Assembly (NCBI GenBank): GCA_024509875.1 | Contig: JAMPIV010015294.1 | Location: forward strand, 124,001 to 188,000 | Source of the DNA: Oreohelix idahoensis | Taxonomy: Eukaryota > Mollusca > Gastropoda > Stylommatophora > Oreohelicidae | DNA: 64,000 bases | Reading direction: 5' to 3' | Shown: piece after piece, positions 21,556 through 32,004 of the stretch | How the letters are laid out: every line of letters begins with the position of its first letter | How positions within the stretch are numbered: position 1 is the stretch's first letter | The notes under the pieces: generated by a model | Told to the model about the DNA's origin: nothing | The model's input: the letters and a program-made list of their open reading frames with translations, nothing else | Database searches by the model: none | Position numbers and translations under genes: made by a program

Positions 21556-22036
21556 ACACTTGCTTGTAGTAAATGGGTGTGTTTTTTTTTAACCACCATT
21601 TCTATGTAGTATTTGATACTTGTACATGAGTAATGTTTTGTCAACTGTATTCTGCATGATTTTTGTATAAGCTAAGTTCTTATCATATGTTGTGTATCCA
21701 GCACAGGGTTATAGAATAGATATTCTCCGGTATAGTAGAATTTGGTGAAATTGATGTAATGTTTATCACCTCGAATTTTTTGGGTAATTAGAGATGCATG
21801 ATTTTTGCCATATGGTTGCTGTTGTATTTTTCTAGCAACTCGGTTCTATTATAATTTTTATTTTTTTTTATTTTTGTGTTGTTCAGAATGTTATTATTGA
21901 TTATTTGTAGATGGCATATTTTCACACTGATGCTATAGTTTTTGCCCACATATGTAATCAGAGGTTTTGAATGGTTGGTTTCCTGATATCTACCACCCAT
22001 CCAGTGAAAAACTATGGATGTCATGAACGGTTTATA
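21556..22036 (+). other. 3' untranslated part of the Gmr1-like element
   Basis: A/T-rich DNA between the Pol stop and the 3' LTR. No clear polypurine tract is seen immediately before the LTR (the last bases are ggtttata), which is unusual and may reflect divergence. Confidence 0.6.
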
Positions 22037-22587
22037 GAATGAATGTCAGTACTCATGCTCTGGTGGGAGCTAGATTTGTTTATGTGAGTTGAAGTGAGTG
22101 AATGTTAAGTTTGACTGCGGGCATGAATGCATTAGTAGCAGTAGGCGCTAATGTCGAGTTCACGGGCATGACTGAGTTGTTGTGAACGAAGTGGTGATGA
22201 AGACTGGTCAGGTGTGAAAAGTGTCATGGGTAAAAAGTCATTCGAGAGAGAGATTAGAGCGAAGAGATTATGTGGAGAGTGAAGGCAAAATGGTTGAAGA
22301 AAAATAGGAAATATATTAAGATATTGTGAAATTCGTTCCATGAGATGCTGTTCTAATTATGCACATCATACATTGTGCTTTTCTTATGTGATGATTTATG
22401 GCCAAAGCGGCAGTCTGCCTGTGTTATTGTGTTATACTCAAGTTTGTGACATAAAGTCGTCGGATATCGTATCTACGTGTTGAAGTTTAGTGAATTAACA
22501 ATTAGCTGTGAATAACGAGCCATGTTTGTCGCTCCATGTGTATGTAATACATATTTGTCAATGTGTACACACAGCAAGCACTTGACA
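22037..22587 (+). repeat. 3' LTR of Gmr1-like element
   Basis: 551 bp, the same length as the 5' LTR and about 98.5% identical by manual comparison. It ends CACTTGACA, then atatatatt. Confidence 0.93.
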
Positions 22588-23720
22588 ATATATATTAATA
22601 TAGAGCTATATAGCCACGTGAATATTGATATGTGAAAATTACTAAATGGATGTCCAAGTCATTTGAGGCTGGCAACCTCATCATATAGAATGATGATTTC
22701 ATGAACCACCACTGCAAGGGCTGGTGACTGCTTTATTGCTAGTTTCTTATAGAGAACTAAAAGCATAGGTAGTCCCAAGTTCCATATGGAACAGGGAGGG
22801 AAAGATGAAAGAAATGATGTACATTCTAATTACAATATTTACAGTCTCAACTAGTGTAAATGTTTGTAAACATATTCACTTTAAAAATTAATGGAAGTTT
22901 CAAAGCTTTTCAATCAGTGTAGATGTAAATGAAAACATATTCAATCTATTTTGTGAACACTTTCCAATCAGTGTAGATGTTAACGTAAGCATATTCTATC
23001 TATACTATTAACATTTTCATTTGAATATAAAGTAAATATAAAGCTATTCAATTTAAATGTAAAGAAAGTTTTCTCTTGAGGGAGTAAGCTTAATTCTCAT
23101 CGAGGGTAAATTCTGAGGTAGATGGGATGGTGGAATAGGAGAAAGGGACCTATAACTATGTGTAGAAAAATGCTGTTCTCAGGAGAGCATTTGTTTTCTA
23201 TTATTTTACCATAGTTGTTGGTAGTACCAGTTGAGGGTACTATCTTTGGAACAAGAAGGGAAAAGTGGCCTGAGCTTAAAGATGAGGGACCAACTTCGTA
23301 GACACTCCCTGACATTTGTGGGAACGTGCTGTGCCCTACAACCTTGACCAGCGACGAGCGTGATCAATCTACCAAGAACCAAACCATCAGAAGGAGCATA
23401 TCCGTCACTGACAGCTAAGTAACACATAAAAGCTGCCAAGTGACCTCCTTTACACATGTCTATCCCATCACAACAGTGATGATAAACTTTAAAAAAAAAA
23501 AAAATGATAATTCAATTTTTAAAACTGTTAAAACTTAAATGATTATTAAATTTGTAATTATACAAATTTAACTTCGATTTAATCATTTTGAATGTACTGC
23601 ATGTTTGTCTCAGTCAAGTTACTAAATACATTCTAAACAAAGCTATACCATAATAAGAAGAATTCCACTGAGTAAATCAGGGTGGGGGATTGAGCGAGCT
23701 GAAATTAATAATTGCTTAAC
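22588..23720. other. Unassigned intron DNA
   Basis: Includes a short imperfect duplication (aatcagtgtagatgtaa at about 22912 and 22970). A minus-strand frame at 23206-23457 has no recognisable homology. No transposon ends were identified. Confidence 0.4.
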
Positions 23721-23723
23721 ACA

Positions 23724-24422
23724 TTAACTACCGCTAGCCGGTGGGACCGGCTTTTGAAATCCTATAATTTGGACCGCGAGCCGCTCAGAGCGTCGATCAA
23801 TGTTTAATAATAAAACAAATGAAAAATGTACTGAAACACTTTCTGATCTGGTTCGAGATTTTAAGTTGCCACCGGAAAACAAATTCCCAAAGCATAGATG
23901 TTGTAGAACACTGGAAAATTGATATTGTGACTGGAAAATTGATATTATGTTCATATGTTTTGGCGTTTTAAGTTAGTTACCAAATTGTGTAAAACTGTTT
24001 ACCGTGGCAACTAGTGATAGGACCTCAAAAAATGCTTGTACATCTCGTCTAACGGCTGAATAGGCTAGAAACATGTTTCAACAATATACTGATAGATCTA
24101 GCGTCGAGGACAAGAGTGAAAGCGGTGTGCACATTGATTGAAATAGTGAATTTGATAGAGATTGGGCGCATTTCAGTTATACTTGTGAAAATATTGCAAG
24201 TCCTCGGCCATCGGAGGGCCGTTAAATAGCAACAACCTCTATTAGAGTTACAAATGGTGCTTATTGTAATAGTACATTCATTTATCTTTAAAATGACGTG
24301 TAATTCTTAAAAATCTGTAAACAATTACGAAAACTACAGTTTACTTTGTGCATACACCTACAGGATGAAAATGGGAAAAAAATTTAATTCGGCCACAGTG
24401 TGTTTTTCAATTCGGTAGTTAA
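23724..24422. mobile_element. piggyBac-like short element (TTAA flanks)
   Basis: TTAA at 23724-23727 and 24419-24422 bracket a 691-bp segment whose ends are inverted: CTACCG at the left and CGGTAG at the right. TTAA targets are the signature of piggyBac transposons. A plus-strand trace (VEDKSESGVHID, DRDWAHFSYTC) resembles the acidic N-terminus of such transposases but is broken by stops, so this is a non-autonomous derivative at best. Confidence 0.6.
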
Positions 24423-24659
24423 TGGGTTAATTCTTCATAAATGGCGGCAGATGGATGTAAGTTAAAAATTGCCCTGCCAATGCAGCATTGTTCTTGACTT
24501 CGGAAATATCTTATGAACACTCCCTTGAGATAGTAGCATCATTATCCTTCTATCTACAACTCTGCCAAGAGTAATCTTGTGCGAAGTTAGACACCTTTGA
24601 AAGCCCATTTTGATACTCTTGAGTTTTGGCCACTGTTGGACCACTACTGCAAAGCAGGG

Positions 24660-25456
24660 GAGGCAATTCCATGACAACAAAGCAGGAAAGGCAAGGCTCG
24701 CAATGATGCAGATGGAAGGAAGTGCAATATGGATGAAGCTGTTGGTGCTGCCAAAGAGTCGCTGAAGCTGAGGGAGGTAATTGCATACACACAGACGAAT
24801 AGACGGAGATTTGGCCATGGAGACACCCACTGGTGGTCCAAGGCATCAAGCAGGAAGCACAGAGACATGGTAAGTTCAGGAGATTTGAGGAGCTGAGAAT
24901 GATAAGAGGATGCAAAAAGCGGTGCAGCAGGCCCAAGAAGGCCAATTTACTTCATGGGAAGGAGCCCTGCAAAGGTCTTTGACATGGAATGATATATGGC
25001 ATATGGCACCTCTTAGACTTAGCTTCATTATTAGATCAATGTATGACCTGCCATCGTCCGCAAACCTTGTGAGATGAGGAAAGTCTGATGGCTCAGTGCC
25101 CCCTGTGCCATGAGAGGCAGACACTTGAACACATGCTCTCAGCTTGTAAGGTGTCATTAGGGCAAGGGCAATACACATGGCGCTACATCAGAGTACTAAA
25201 TGAACTGGCTACTACAATAGACCTGGCAAGGGTGAAGACGAACAGCAAAGTCAGACCGAGCACCTCAAATACATACTTTCTGAGAGCAGGAAAGTCAGCA
25301 CATCCCAAACCAAGTAAATCAAGTAGCAGTTTACCATCGCTTCTTGACTGTGATATTTACTGGGAGATCGCAGCAGACTTACCTGGGCTAGGGGCATATC
25401 CAGAGAGTATCAGAAGATCTCGAAGGCCAGATATAGTGCTGCATTCCTCATCATAG
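24660..25456 (+). pseudogene. R2/NeSL-like element relic, C-terminal part
   Basis: Plus-strand frames encode EVIAYTQTNRRRFGHGDTHWWSKASSRKHRDMV, then after stops MAQCPLCHERQTLEHMLSACKV (25088 on), a zinc-binding CPLC-x-H-x-C motif typical of R2/NeSL-like C-terminal regions, followed by QYTWRYIRVLNELA and RRSRRPDIVLHSSS. It continues the RT at 15138-16090 from the same family, suggesting one element split by 8.5 kb of later insertions. 24423-24659 shows no clear feature. Confidence 0.65.
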
Positions 25457-26566
25457 TGTGGCCATTGACTAACTGATCTACCATTAGCTACTTATGTTTG
25501 ATCATATAATGGGATTCGTATCACTGCCCTTCAGCAGACTCATAACTTTATAGTGTCATGTAGCTTACATTGGACACGTTGACTCAACAAAATAGGTTCA
25601 GAAAACCAACAGCAGACTTCTCAGTAATTCATATGATGAAACTTTATTTACAGATGGATGATTTAATCATGGCTAAAGACTTCACAACATAAGCTCAGCC
25701 TTCTAGTTTCGCTGGCAGACACAATTAGTATGACATTCAAAATTATATATGTCTCTTCACTCTCTCTCTCTCCCTCTGCTAATTGCCCTGGTGGCAATTG
25801 GGGTCCAAAAGTTAAGAACCACTGTTGTTGTTTTCACTACTGTCATTTCTCTTACTTGCAAAAATATCTCTCTTAAATTCTGTTGTTGTCATCTGCTGCT
25901 GCTTTGGTATATCTTATTAAAGAAACTGGCCTAACCGCCAGGGATGAACGTTTACCAAGCTTTATTCTGATTCTCGACTGTCTGTCTATCTTTTGGTCTT
26001 CACTACAAATAACAGTTCATCAAAACTTTACACATACCTGGTATTCCGAACAGAACACAGTCCTCCGACATACTGAAATAACTGACGTCTTGTCATCACA
26101 CACAAATAAAACTGTCATTCAACAGTAGTGGCATTTGAGAGCAAAGTTCGAGTGATAGTATAAAACTTCTGCAAACCGCAGGTCAACCAGATACATTGGC
26201 TATATCACCCGATTCACGAACTCTCTGCGGACAAAATGCTCACTCCGTCAAGACTCAGAACCAACTGACTTAATCTAGAACTTCGATTTACCACTATAAC
26301 TTTGTCCAAACTATCCAGAACAAAATTCTCGCTCACAAACAACTCAGTCACTAAGTTCATGTGGAAATATCGCTTATTCAGCGATTTTATAGATGACCGT
26401 CCGTCAACTAAAGGTATCAAACTCCTGTCTCTATTTTAGTCCATCCATGTTTCTACTACGTTATTTCCCTTTGACTATAAATCTAAAAACTACAGCTTAC
26501 CAAATAAACCTAATGTAACAGAATCTAATCCTCATCTAGTCTCCCAGCTACAATAGCACCAGATTA
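25457..26566. mobile_element. Unidentified 1.1-kb insertion within the R2/NeSL-like relic
   Basis: The coding trace breaks after DIVLHSSS at 25456 and resumes with IELTVPFEF at about 26569; in the family these motifs are adjacent. The intervening DNA has no long ORF. CTGTAAATAAAG on the minus strand (near 25650) is a possible poly(A) signal, so a minus-strand LTR is one explanation. No duplicate copy in this window supports it. Confidence 0.4.
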
Positions 26567-27000
26567 TAATGATTGAGCTGACCGTGCCATTTGAATTCAG
26601 ATTAGACAAGCAACACTTGTTCCAGGTGGCCAAGTATAATGATTTGGCAACGGACTTGAGACACAAGTGGTTCACTGCAAGGGTCATGGCTGTTGAAGTG
26701 GGTGCTAGAGGTCTCGTGTATGATCTACTGAAACCGCTTGGGTTGAGGGGACAGACAAGATCAAGGGCACTTTAGAGGCTCAGCGAAATTGCAGAAAGGG
26801 CATCATGCTGGCTGTGGAACAACTGCATTAGGCTTTGGAACTCGGGACAGTAATTTGATTTAAACATAGGGGTTACTGAATTTGAAAGCTGCAACCAAGG
26901 TGGAGTGGGTTCAATTCTCTGCACAAGACAACAGGAGGCTGACACTTGAGAGTCATTACCCATGTGACGGGTAGGGTGTATGTGGGTGGATGTAGGAAGG
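26567..27000 (+). pseudogene. R2/NeSL-like element relic, final coding segment
   Basis: The frame 26569-26775 reads MIELTVPFEFRLDKQHLFQ, AKYNDLATDL, VMAVEVGARGL and LGLRGQTRSRAL, the conserved end of the same RT family (V-E-L-T-x-P-W-E... V-E-V-G-x-R-G), followed by SEIAERASCWLW. Position and order fit the parts at 15138 and 24660. Confidence 0.72.
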
Positions 27001-27002
27001 TT

Positions 27003-27567
27003 AAACACTTATACACCACTCGTCCCAGCTCACTGTCTAAGAAACAACTCCAACAGCTATGTCAATCTCCACAATATATTATATGAACAATAAATCACAA
27101 TGGACGCAGGGCCATTACAAATAATGTAGACATCATCAATCCCGAGTATTCTGTAAGCACTCTGCTTCTCGGAATCACTACACACAGCAACTAGGATTCT
27201 TCATAAACAACCACTGCAACATCCACCCTTCTCTTCTATACGCTCTTCGCTGTCTCCTGTCTACTGACTCAACTCTCTACTAACTCAACACATGTCTCCA
27301 ACCAACACACTCCTCCCGCTGACTGCCCCTTTCATGCGTATTCACTAAAACCCGTGAAACCCTTTCACGCTCCACTGATCTTCATTCACGCATCACAAAA
27401 GCTAACAGCTTGTCTCAAGCAATGCTCACAACCCTGCTTGTAGCTAAATCATTACAATGCACGCATTCCCCGCTCACAACAACTCACATAACTAATAAAC
27501 TCCCGCTGGAGCATGGGAACATTCACACCTGCAAAATACCCTCAAAACACTCTGTGACAACCCAAGT
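27003..27567 (-). mobile_element. Probable solo LTR related to the Gmr1-like LTR
   Basis: Read on the minus strand it begins TGTCACAGAGTG and contains gctccagcgggag followed by gttatgtgagttg, comparable to gctctggtgggag and tttatgtgagttg in the LTR at 18889. Length is similar (about 560 bp) but divergence is high. Ends and target duplication could not be fixed. Confidence 0.45.
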
Positions 27568-27689
27568 GGGCCTGCCCCCTTAGAGAGTAAAGGAGATTAA
27601 GGAATCAAAACACTTGATCAATGGGGGACTTCTTCTAATGATTAGAATGCCTCCTGTTGTATCGCTCTGTATAGAGTTTCCTATCAGTC

Positions 27690-27990
27690 TATCTTCTCTA
27701 ACATTCACCGTATGTACTGGTCTTCCAATGTGAACTTGCACATATAATTTAACATATGTACTGTATGTGTTCTCTAACATTCACCATATGTACTGGTTGC
27801 CTTGTGTGAACTTAACACATATCATTTAAGATATATACTTTCTGTGTTCTCTAACATTCACCATATGTACTGGTTGCCTTGTGTGAACTTAACACATATA
27901 ATTTAACATATGTACTGTGTGTGTTCTCTAACATTCATCGTATGTCCTGGTTGCCTTGTGTGAACTTAACACATATCATTTAACATATGT
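27690..27990. repeat. 77-bp repeat, about 4 units
   Basis: Units begin tgtgttctctaacattcac at 27766, 27843 and 27920 (77-bp spacing). The same repeat lies at 15001-15137 and 30804-30875. Confidence 0.85.
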
Positions 27991-28211
27991 ACTGTCTGTT
28001 TTGCCGGAAGACTGGCTACATACTTACCTTCGGCCACTTCCTAAACCTGGCAAAGACCCCACACTGCTCAGCAGCTATTGAATTATCACACTGCAGAATT
28101 TCTATGGTAAATTACTTGAAAAGATAGTTGCAAGACAAGTAATGAGCAACCTCGAAAATGCACACATCCTTCCTGATACCCTGGATAGCTATAGGCCTAT
28201 GAAAACAACAA

Positions 28212-28949
28212 AGGGTAATTGTTGCTGTCGTTTTTGACGGTGTCATAAAATGTAAATCTATTTAATACTTTTTGATGATCTAAGTTAGAGAACTGTTTAT
28301 TAACTCCCTGGGACAGGTTGATTTAGGGTTATCTTCCCTTTGTTATTCATTGTAGTTGACCTGTCTTAAGGGGGGTTAGCTGTTCTCAGATCTGTTCTGT
28401 CTACGCATGCGCAAGTTTCTTGGGCGCGAAATGAATAGACTTCCGTCATTGAGTGATGAGCTGGGTTCTGACCAGACGAGTATGTCCGTACTTCTTCTCT
28501 GCATTTTCTGGGGAAAAGATAGTCTTCAGTGTGACTGTGATGTCAGTGATTCTCCCCAGAGTTATTCTGTTCGTCAAGAATGACGACAGTTGTTATTAGT
28601 GTATTTCTCAGATTCTGTCCAAGGTAAAAAGAACTTAATTATTACGCCTAGATTGCAGAACATTTTGTGTCAAGCTGTGAGTAGCGCTCACAGTTCTTGA
28701 GATGCAGAGTCCATTTTGTGTGCTCGATATAGCCACCTAAGACTATTCGTCTAGCTATATTACAGAAGCCCAGTGAAGAGATATTAATATGGTATGTTTC
28801 GGCATGGATGACCATACCTGCCTATGAAGGATACACTGTTGTTTGAATTATTATAAAGGCCCGATATCTCGGCCGATATCTTTGAGCAGAAGAAGAAGTG
28901 TCTGGCGGGTGAAGCCAGATGAAGTCTTGATTCTTATTAAACAAGTTTA
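28212..28949. mobile_element. Insertion inside the I-like RT, possible LTR
   Basis: It separates codons that are near neighbours in the family. It contains ctacgcatgcgcaag and is followed near its right end by agaagaagtgtctggcgggtgaagcc. The G+C-richer, promoter-like middle suggests a solo LTR, but no second copy or terminal repeat was found. Confidence 0.35.
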
Positions 28950-29552
28950 CAAAAGCGTACGAAGTGTACAAGGCATTCCAGGGTAAAAGAGAAACAGTGG
29001 CTGTCGCAATTGACCTAGAGGAGGCTTATAACAGTGTGGACTTTGCAACTCTGATAGACTATAATGGCATGTGGTGTAATAACAAGGTGGATAGCAGCTG
29101 CCTTAGTGGAGAGATCAGTTGCATTTCGCTTGGGAACATGGACATTGGAACCAATGTGCATTTGCCCGGGACTACCCCAGGGTTCTCCACTATCACCAGT
29201 GCTGTTTAACATCTACACAGCAAAAGTAGCAACCTTTCAACCAACAGGACTGGGACGAACATTAACTTTCAAAGATGACATACTCATGTACAGAACTGGC
29301 TCAGACAGACAGGAAATGGTTCAGGGCATACAAGAGACACTACATGCGGTTTATAAATTTTGTGAGGAAAGCGAATCAAAGGTCAATCCCAACAAGGCCT
29401 GTGTGATGTGGTGCTCTTTGAACAACTCCATAGTGAAAGCAGACCTTCCAGACATCACTTTCAATGGGCAGAACATTGAAAGGCATGACAAGCTAAGTAT
29501 CTGGGAGTATCGTTTGATCGTGGGCTATTGTTCAAGTATCATGTCGAACTAA
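28946..29552 (+). pseudogene. I-like reverse transcriptase core
   Basis: The first frame encodes VYKAFQGKRETVAVAIDLEEAYNSVDF (catalytic Asp in IDLEEAY); after a frameshift near 29060 the second frame carries GTWTLEPMCICPGLPQGSPLSPVLFNIY and LTFKDDILMYRTG, the YADD equivalent with FKDD in place of FADD. The frame ends at TAA 29552 and sequence to 30140 is full of stops. Not functional. Confidence 0.85.
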
Positions 29553-30140
29553 TCATACAGAATGCAAGCTAAGACTGGCAGCCTTAAAAACAATGGCTGG
29601 TGAACGCTTGGAACAGAGACTACTGCTTCTCCTGTATCATCAGCTCGTGATTTCAGTAATTGAGTATGGGCTGGGAATACTCACGCTGTCAGTGTCACAA
29701 TGTGAATGACTGGAATGCATTCAAAGTAAAGGGATGTGACTATTTTTAGGCTGTACGCATGATACCCCCATTGTGACAATGATATACATGCTCGGATTAC
29801 TGTCGATTAGATCCAGATATTCGATGGCCCAGGCGAAAGCTTATTTACGGGTAACCACCGACAAAAGACATTCCCTACATGAGAACATAGCTGAATCAAA
29901 GGAGCAAGAATAAAGAGGGGGATGACATAGATGGCACAGGCAGAGGCTACGATTGGTCAGGTGACCAGGATTGAAAATATATCCAAAGGGAAAGAGTGAA
30001 GTAAGTCAGGGGAGAACTAGATAAACTACCAACAGGTCATCATTAGCCTTGGTAGAGAATGCAGATCTTGGATCAATGGAAAAGCAGAGCTGGAGGTTAA
30101 TCAGCTGATAAGTGATCATGCTGGGGATGATGATACCATT

Positions 30141-30792
30141 GTGTACACTGATGTGTCTGTAGTGCGTGATGAGAAATCAGGATGGGGCTTCTCTGTGAGA
30201 ATAAAGGGCAGGGTCGTTGCTGAACAGAGTGGAGCCTACATAACAACAACCTCCAGCATGAGAATGGAGGTAGAGGCAGTTACTGCAGCACTGAGGTGGC
30301 TGTCTGAAACTCCATCAACCAGGGCAGTTATATTGTCAGTCTCTCAAGCCATGCTTTGGAAAGTTCAGAATGGATTGGCTATGGCAGGAATGGAAAACAT
30401 CAATAGAATCCTCCAGTCTTCAAGAACTGGTGTGGATTTACTGTCCTGGTCATGCAGGGGTATGTGGCAATGAGAGAGCTGACAGACTGGCCTCGAGAGC
30501 ACCCATAGTGAGGACATTGGCCATGGATAAGGGAGAGATACTAAGGGCAATTAATAATCGCCTGCTAGATAATGACACTGCAATGGATGAATCAACAAGG
30601 CTGAGATTGTTGGAGTTTGGCATCAAATGTGAGACTAGTAGAGATGGATGTGAGAGAGGATGCATGCATCATATGTACAACCAGCGTGCTATAGGTACAA
30701 TCAGCATTCATACTCTTCGACATTTGCTGAGGGAGACTGAGAATCTGTCAGTTTGCCTGGAGTGCAATGAGATCGATTCTGATCAACAATAA
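30141..30792 (+). pseudogene. I-like RNase H and C-terminal region
   Basis: RNase H motifs are IVYTDVSVVRDEKSGWGFSV (first Asp kept, DG changed to DV), MRMEVEAVTAALRWL (Glu), and, after a frameshift near 30370, VWIYCPGHAGVCGNERADRLAS (last Asp). The C-terminal zinc-finger-like end includes SIHTLRHLLRETENLSVCLECNEIDSDQQ and the stop beside the tail. The same module occurs on the minus strand at 56675-57400. Confidence 0.87.
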
Positions 30793-30803
30793 CAACAACA
30801 ATA

Positions 30804-30875
30804 ACTGTCTGTGTTCTCTAACATTCACAGAAGTACTGGTTGCACTATGTGAACTTGCACGTATGATTTATAACA
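30804..30875. repeat. 77-bp repeat, right remnant
   Basis: One unit (gtgttctctaacattcac...gtactggttg...gtgaacttg) immediately after the I-like element. Confidence 0.75.
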
Positions 30876-31212
30876 ATACAACAAATAGCACAGTTTACAG
30901 TCACATACAACAATTAGCACAGTTTACAGTCACATACAACAATTAGCACAGTTTACAGTCATATACAACAATTAGCACATTTTACAGTCACATACAACAA
31001 TTAGCACAGTTTACAGTCACATGCAACAATTAGCACAGTTTACAATCACATACAACAATTAGCACAGTTCACAGTCACATACAACAATTAGCACAGTTTA
31101 CAATTACATGCAACAATTAACCCAGTTTAGTCACATACAACAATTAGCACAGTTTACAATTACATGCAACAATTAACCCAGTTTAGTCACATACAACAAT
31201 TAGCACAGTTTT
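30876..31212. repeat. 29-bp tandem repeat, about 11 copies
   Basis: Core acaacaattagcacagttta with 29-bp spacing (cacatac at 30902 and 30931), plus variants ending in aacccagtttag. Confidence 0.92.
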
Positions 31213-31284
31213 CTGCCTGTTTTGAGTAAATAGACATTACGCTAAAGTTCATGTCCCCAAAAATGTTGTGTGACTCATCACTTT

Positions 31285-31780
31285 ATAATCTTCCTGTTGT
31301 AGTAATCATCATTGTGACTTGCCATTATAATCTTCCTGTAGTAGTAATCATCATTGTGACTTGCCATTATAATCTTCTTGTTGTAGTAATCATCATTGTG
31401 ACTTGCCATTATAATCTTCCTGTTGTAGTAATCATCATTGTGACTTGCCATCATAATCTTCCTGTTGTAGTAATCATCATTGTGACTTGCCATTATAATC
31501 TTCTTTTTGTAGTAATCATCATTTTTGTGACTTGCCATTATAATCTTCCTGTTGTAGTAATCATCATTGTGACTTGCCATTATAATCTTCCTGTTGTAGT
31601 AATTATCATTGTGACTTGCCATTATAATCTTCCTGTTGTAGTAATCATCATTGTGACTTGCCATTATAATCTTCCTGTTGTAGTAATCATCATTGTGACT
31701 TGCCATTATAATCTTCCTGTTGTAGTAATCATCATTGTGACTTGCCATTATAATCTTCCTGTTGTAGTAATCATCATGTC
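31285..31780. repeat. 42-bp tandem repeat, about 12 copies
   Basis: Core ttataatcttcctgttgtag followed by taatcatcattgtgacttgcca. As 42 is a multiple of three, frames on both strands stay open (hydrophobic VVVIIIVTCHYNLP; MASHNDDYYNRKII), but they lack unique sequence and are judged artefacts. Confidence 0.93.
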
Positions 31781-31811
31781 CTGTCTCACTCCCTATGGAG
31801 CATAGAACCAC

Positions 31812-32004
31812 TCCTGGCTATGACAACAATAGGAATACTACACCACAGTATTCATGTTCTCTTGCAGCTGTGGTTTCTCTAGTAAATTGATTTATATGAT
31901 GAGGTTGCCAGCTGCATACCCAACCTCTGATTAGTTGCCCTTTATGACATGCCTGAGGGAGCAGTAATCATATTCTTTCTGTCTCCATGGGAACCACACG
32001 GGGC
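31812..32004. other. Intron spacer
   Basis: Short unique DNA between the 42-bp and 64-bp arrays; nothing recognised. Confidence 0.5.

Larger units (their letters stand above)
18889..22587 (+). mobile_element. Gmr1-like Ty3/gypsy retrotransposon with internal deletion
   Basis: Order: LTR, primer-binding site, integrase C-terminal part, reverse transcriptase, RNase H, LTR. Integrase before RT is the order of the Gmr1 lineage of Ty3/gypsy elements, unlike the usual RT-RH-INT. Gag, protease and most of integrase are absent: the primer-binding site runs straight into integrase codons. The low LTR divergence suggests a recent insertion. I could not identify a target-site duplication; the left flank is (TCTG)n and the right flank is AT-rich. 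Confidence 0.85.
28000..30803 (+). mobile_element. I/nimbus-like non-LTR retrotransposon, 5' truncated and broken
   Basis: Coding order: RT start (RPLPKPGKDPTLLSSY, GKLLEKIVARQ; 28010-28211), a 0.7-kb foreign insertion, RT core (28946-29552), degenerate connection, RNase H (30140-30480) and a C-terminal region, ending in a (TAACAA)-type tail at 30788-30803. ACTGTCTGT at 27991-27999 and 30804-30812 is a likely 9-bp target duplication inside the 77-bp array. This domain set and tail are typical of I-clade elements. Confidence 0.8.

Noticed and set aside
23206..23457. 83-codon minus-strand ORF as a host exon
   Set aside because: No splice sites in a plausible pattern and no recognisable domain.
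31251..31811. 184- and 177-codon repetitive ORFs, one looking like a membrane protein
   Set aside because: The 42-bp repeat keeps frames open on both strands; no start context, signal or unique flank supports a gene.
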